A DNA stretch of 8,776 nucleotides. Source: Bacteroidota bacterium. Lineage in GTDB: Bacteria; Bacteroidota; Bacteroidia; Chitinophagales; Chitinophagaceae. The notes below the pieces were generated by a model. It was not told the origin of the DNA, made no database searches, and saw only the letters and a list, made by a program, of their open reading frames with translations. Positions 7,531-8,776 of this stretch are shown piece after piece. The stretch covers positions 1 to 8,776 of the forward strand of contig JAPLER010000050.1 in the NCBI GenBank assembly GCA_026391115.1, given 5' to 3'. A program made the translations under genes and the position numbers. Within the stretch, counting starts at the first letter, position 1; each line of letters opens with the position of its first letter.

Positions 7531-8505
7531 TTAAGGTTTGATAGTTAATGTTATTTCTTTAGCAACTTCATTCTGTCCATAAACTCTGTTATTACTTGCT
7601 ACAAATACAACTTTATAAGTTCCAGCTTTTTTAAATTTGTACGCATATTTCACTAGCTGTGGGTTTGAAATATTTTTTACAGCGATACTTTTATCTGGCT
7701 GTGCAATTCTTGGATAAAAAGCATTGCTAATAGCCCAATCTTCTGAATAATCTGTTGTAGGACTACTAGTAAATTTTAATTGAGTTGTTGATGTTGCCCA
7801 AGAATTTGCTGTATTAGCTGCTCTAACAATTTTCCAAGTTGAGCTCACAGAGCCACCAGGTACAACATTAAAGTTTGCAGATGAACCATCAGGAAAACTA
7901 CTTGTTAAAACCAAACTTCCAATAGTTATTCCATTAGCACCTAAGGTTGGTGTTGTTGGCGAAGAAAATTTAAAAGCAATGTTTAATGGTACTGTTGAGC
8001 CTTGAACTAAATCTGCAATATTGATAACATTGGAATTGTAAAAAGTATTTATAATGCCAGTTGATGGGATGTTGAAACGACTGGTAACATCTGTCCAATT
8101 TGCTGCATTAACTAATGCAGAATCTGCAGAAGCAGCAATTAATAGGTTGGTTGAAGTAGAATAGATTCCAGGGAAATTTGTTGATACTAAAACACGCAAT
8201 GAACCATTACCCATTAATGTAAAACAATCTGCATTTTGTGCCCTTGATTGAAAACTAAAATTTATTTCTCCACCTTCTTTTACTGTTCTATTACGATAAT
8301 CATAAACGTTACCTGATTCGCCAGAGTACAAACTAATATTATCTGGATTTCCAGTGAATTTAAAAAGTACAGTATCTTTTAAATTGTATGTTAAAGAATC
8401 TGTGGTAACATCAAATGTTACATCTTCTAATACTTCTTTTTTACAAGAAAATAGTAATGTTGAAAATCCAACTAATGCAAAGGCAATGATTAATTTATTC
8501 TTCAT
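7531..8505 (-). CDS. DUF5017-type surface lipoprotein, SusE/F-position glycan-binding candidate
   Basis: The ATG at 8505 gives a 324-residue protein beginning MKNKLIIAFALVGFSTLLFS-C. This is a lipoprotein signal with lipobox LFSC and acylated Cys21, followed by KKEVLED, a charged stretch that could favour surface export. A TTG 24 bases upstream (8529) is in frame but overlaps the SusD stop and would spoil the signal peptide. After the anchor, FDVTTDSLTYNLKDTVLFKF and NPDNISLYSGESGN (about 53-66) match the pattern I recall for DUF5017, an Ig/PKD-like domain found beside SusD proteins. The remainder is Ser/Thr/Asn-rich beta-sandwich-like sequence ending KKAGTYKVVFVASN...ITLTIKP. No catalytic motif is seen. 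Being directly after susD, it probably binds glycan at the cell surface, like SusE/SusF. It overlaps the next gene by one base. Lipoprotein and position are secure; the ligand is unknown. Confidence 0.85.
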   Translation of the reverse strand: MKNKLIIAFALVGFSTLLFSCKKEVLEDVTFDVTTDSLTYNLKDTVLFKFTGNPDNISLYSGESGNVYDYRNRTVKEGGEINFSFQSRAQNADCFTLMGNGSLRVLVSTNFPGIYSTSTNLLIAASADSALVNAANWTDVTSRFNIPSTGIINTFYNSNVINIADLVQGSTVPLNIAFKFSSPTTPTLGANGITIGSLVLTSSFPDGSSANFNVVPGGSVSSTWKIVRAANTANSWATSTTQLKFTSSPTTDYSEDWAISNAFYPRIAQPDKSIAVKNISNPQLVKYAYKFKKAGTYKVVFVASNNRVYGQNEVAKEITLTIKP

Positions 8506-8522
8506 AAAAATTTTATTTTTGA

Positions 8523-8776
8523 TTACCAACCAGCGTTTTGAGTAGCCAATCCATTTACAGAAAGTTCTGAACTTGGTATAGGCAATAATGTATCTCTTGG
8601 TCCAACATTGTTATAAGTAACTAGATATCTATTTTTGTTTACAGATGTGCTATTTGCAATGGCATTTTTACAATTTATCATTGCAGGCATAAACTCTCCC
8701 CAACGTATTAAATCAAATTTTCGTAATGCTTCAAAACATAATTCTCTAGCTCTTTCGTCTTTAATTATTTGTCTTA
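8523..8776 (-). CDS. SusD/RagB-family outer-membrane lipoprotein, C-terminal end
   Basis: The last 83 codons of a gene entering from the right edge, ending at TAA 8525-8523, translate to the hallmark SusD C-terminus. DERARELCFEALRKFDLIRWG is the conserved helix of the TPR-like SusD fold; RDTLLPIPSSEL and the terminal TQNAGW match the usual L-L-P-I-P...QNPGW ending. SusD-family proteins sit on the cell surface as lids over a SusC TonB-dependent transporter and capture glycan fragments for import. The N-terminus with its lipobox, and the expected susC gene, lie beyond the window. The next gene's ATG follows after 17 A/T-rich bases, so they are co-transcribed. This is the strongest marker that the whole run is a PUL. 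Confidence 0.95.
   Translation of the reverse strand, partial: RQIIKDERARELCFEALRKFDLIRWGEFMPAMINCKNAIANSTSVNKNRYLVTYNNVGPRDTLLPIPSSELSVNGLATQNAGW

Larger units (their letters stand above)
6153..7531 (-). pseudogene. Agarase-like clan GH-A glycoside hydrolase, split by a one-base frameshift
   Basis: Two frames join into one hydrolase of about 459 residues. Residues 1-180 (7531-6992) carry an export signal (1-22; FGISCKAQ allows Sec cleavage after CKA or a weak lipobox) and the front of the barrel, including GFFRTEKINNRWWVIDPLGN. The rest (from about 6991 to 6153) carries the catalytic face. Glu231 in FSDNEIPF is the candidate acid/base (Asn-Glu pair of clan GH-A) and Glu353 in PFFITEFY the candidate nucleophile; VGWHWFRYQDNDP follows. 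The architecture resembles proteins annotated as beta-agarase (GH50-like), but the true family and substrate are uncertain; an endo- or exo-beta-glycosidase acting on the imported or surface-bound glycan is inferred. The ATG at 7531 overlaps the stop of the lipoprotein gene by one base (TAATG). As written, translation would leave the family after His180 and end at 6860. It is either a recent pseudogene or a sequence error. Confidence 0.78.

Noticed and set aside
8506..8529. Longer start (TTG at 8529) for the DUF5017 lipoprotein
   Set aside because: It would overlap the SusD stop and add eight residues before a complete lipoprotein signal; the ATG at 8505 follows an A/T-rich leader and is preferred.
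1..8776. tRNA, rRNA, CRISPR arrays, insertion sequences or integrase-type mobility genes
   Set aside because: No cloverleaf-like stretch, repeated spacer pattern, transposase motif or terminal inverted repeats were seen; coding sequence fills nearly the whole window.

Overview
The window is low-GC DNA in which every supported gene lies on the minus strand, so transcription runs from right to left. It reads as a polysaccharide utilization locus (PUL) of a Bacteroidota member. The main evidence is a SusD/RagB-type C-terminus at the right edge, a DUF5017-type lipoprotein, signal-peptide-bearing glycosidases and esterases, A-rich start-codon leaders with no Shine-Dalgarno core, and a secreted protein of T9SS-client style at the left edge. 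A Chitinophagaceae-like or related origin is plausible, but the sequence alone does not fix the genus.

Layout in transcription order: (1) 8776-8523, 3' end of a susD-like gene whose SusC partner should lie just outside the window; (2) 8505-7531, a surface lipoprotein with a DUF5017-type domain; (3) 7531-6153, an agarase-like clan GH-A glycoside hydrolase split by a one-base frameshift near 6990; (4) 6156-3754, a secreted GH3 beta-glycosidase that appears to start with TTG; (5) 3753-2923, an SDR of the D-mannonate oxidoreductase (fructuronate reductase) type; (6) 2910-1720, mannonate dehydratase UxuA; (7) 1718-774, a secreted alpha/beta-hydrolase esterase; (8) 865-347, an SGNH hydrolase that has lost its N-terminus and overlaps the esterase end out of frame; (9) 307-1, the first 102 residues of a secreted protein. 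Genes 1 to 8 are separated by 17 bases or less, or overlap, so they look like one operon.

Working model (inference): the SusC/SusD pair and the DUF5017 lipoprotein bind and import a glycan. The GH-A enzyme, the GH3 enzyme and the esterases cut and deacylate it outside the cytoplasm. Released uronic acid is then catabolised inside the cell: fructuronate is reduced by the SDR to D-mannonate, and UxuA dehydrates this to 2-keto-3-deoxygluconate. The substrate is therefore probably a uronate-containing, acylated beta-glycan, with glucuronoxylan-type material as one candidate. The uronate isomerase (UxaC) and the KDG kinase/aldolase steps are not in the window.

Two positions look damaged (the frameshift near 6990 and the esterase/SGNH junction near 800-870), and a third is ambiguous (the GH3 TTG start). 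They may be real decay or uncorrected sequence or assembly error. No RNA gene, insertion sequence, CRISPR array, convincing terminator or recognisable Bacteroidota promoter was seen, and no gene-free stretch exceeds 40 bases. I did not find a clearly new kind of system. The least understood part is the agarase-like hydrolase and the glycan it acts on.
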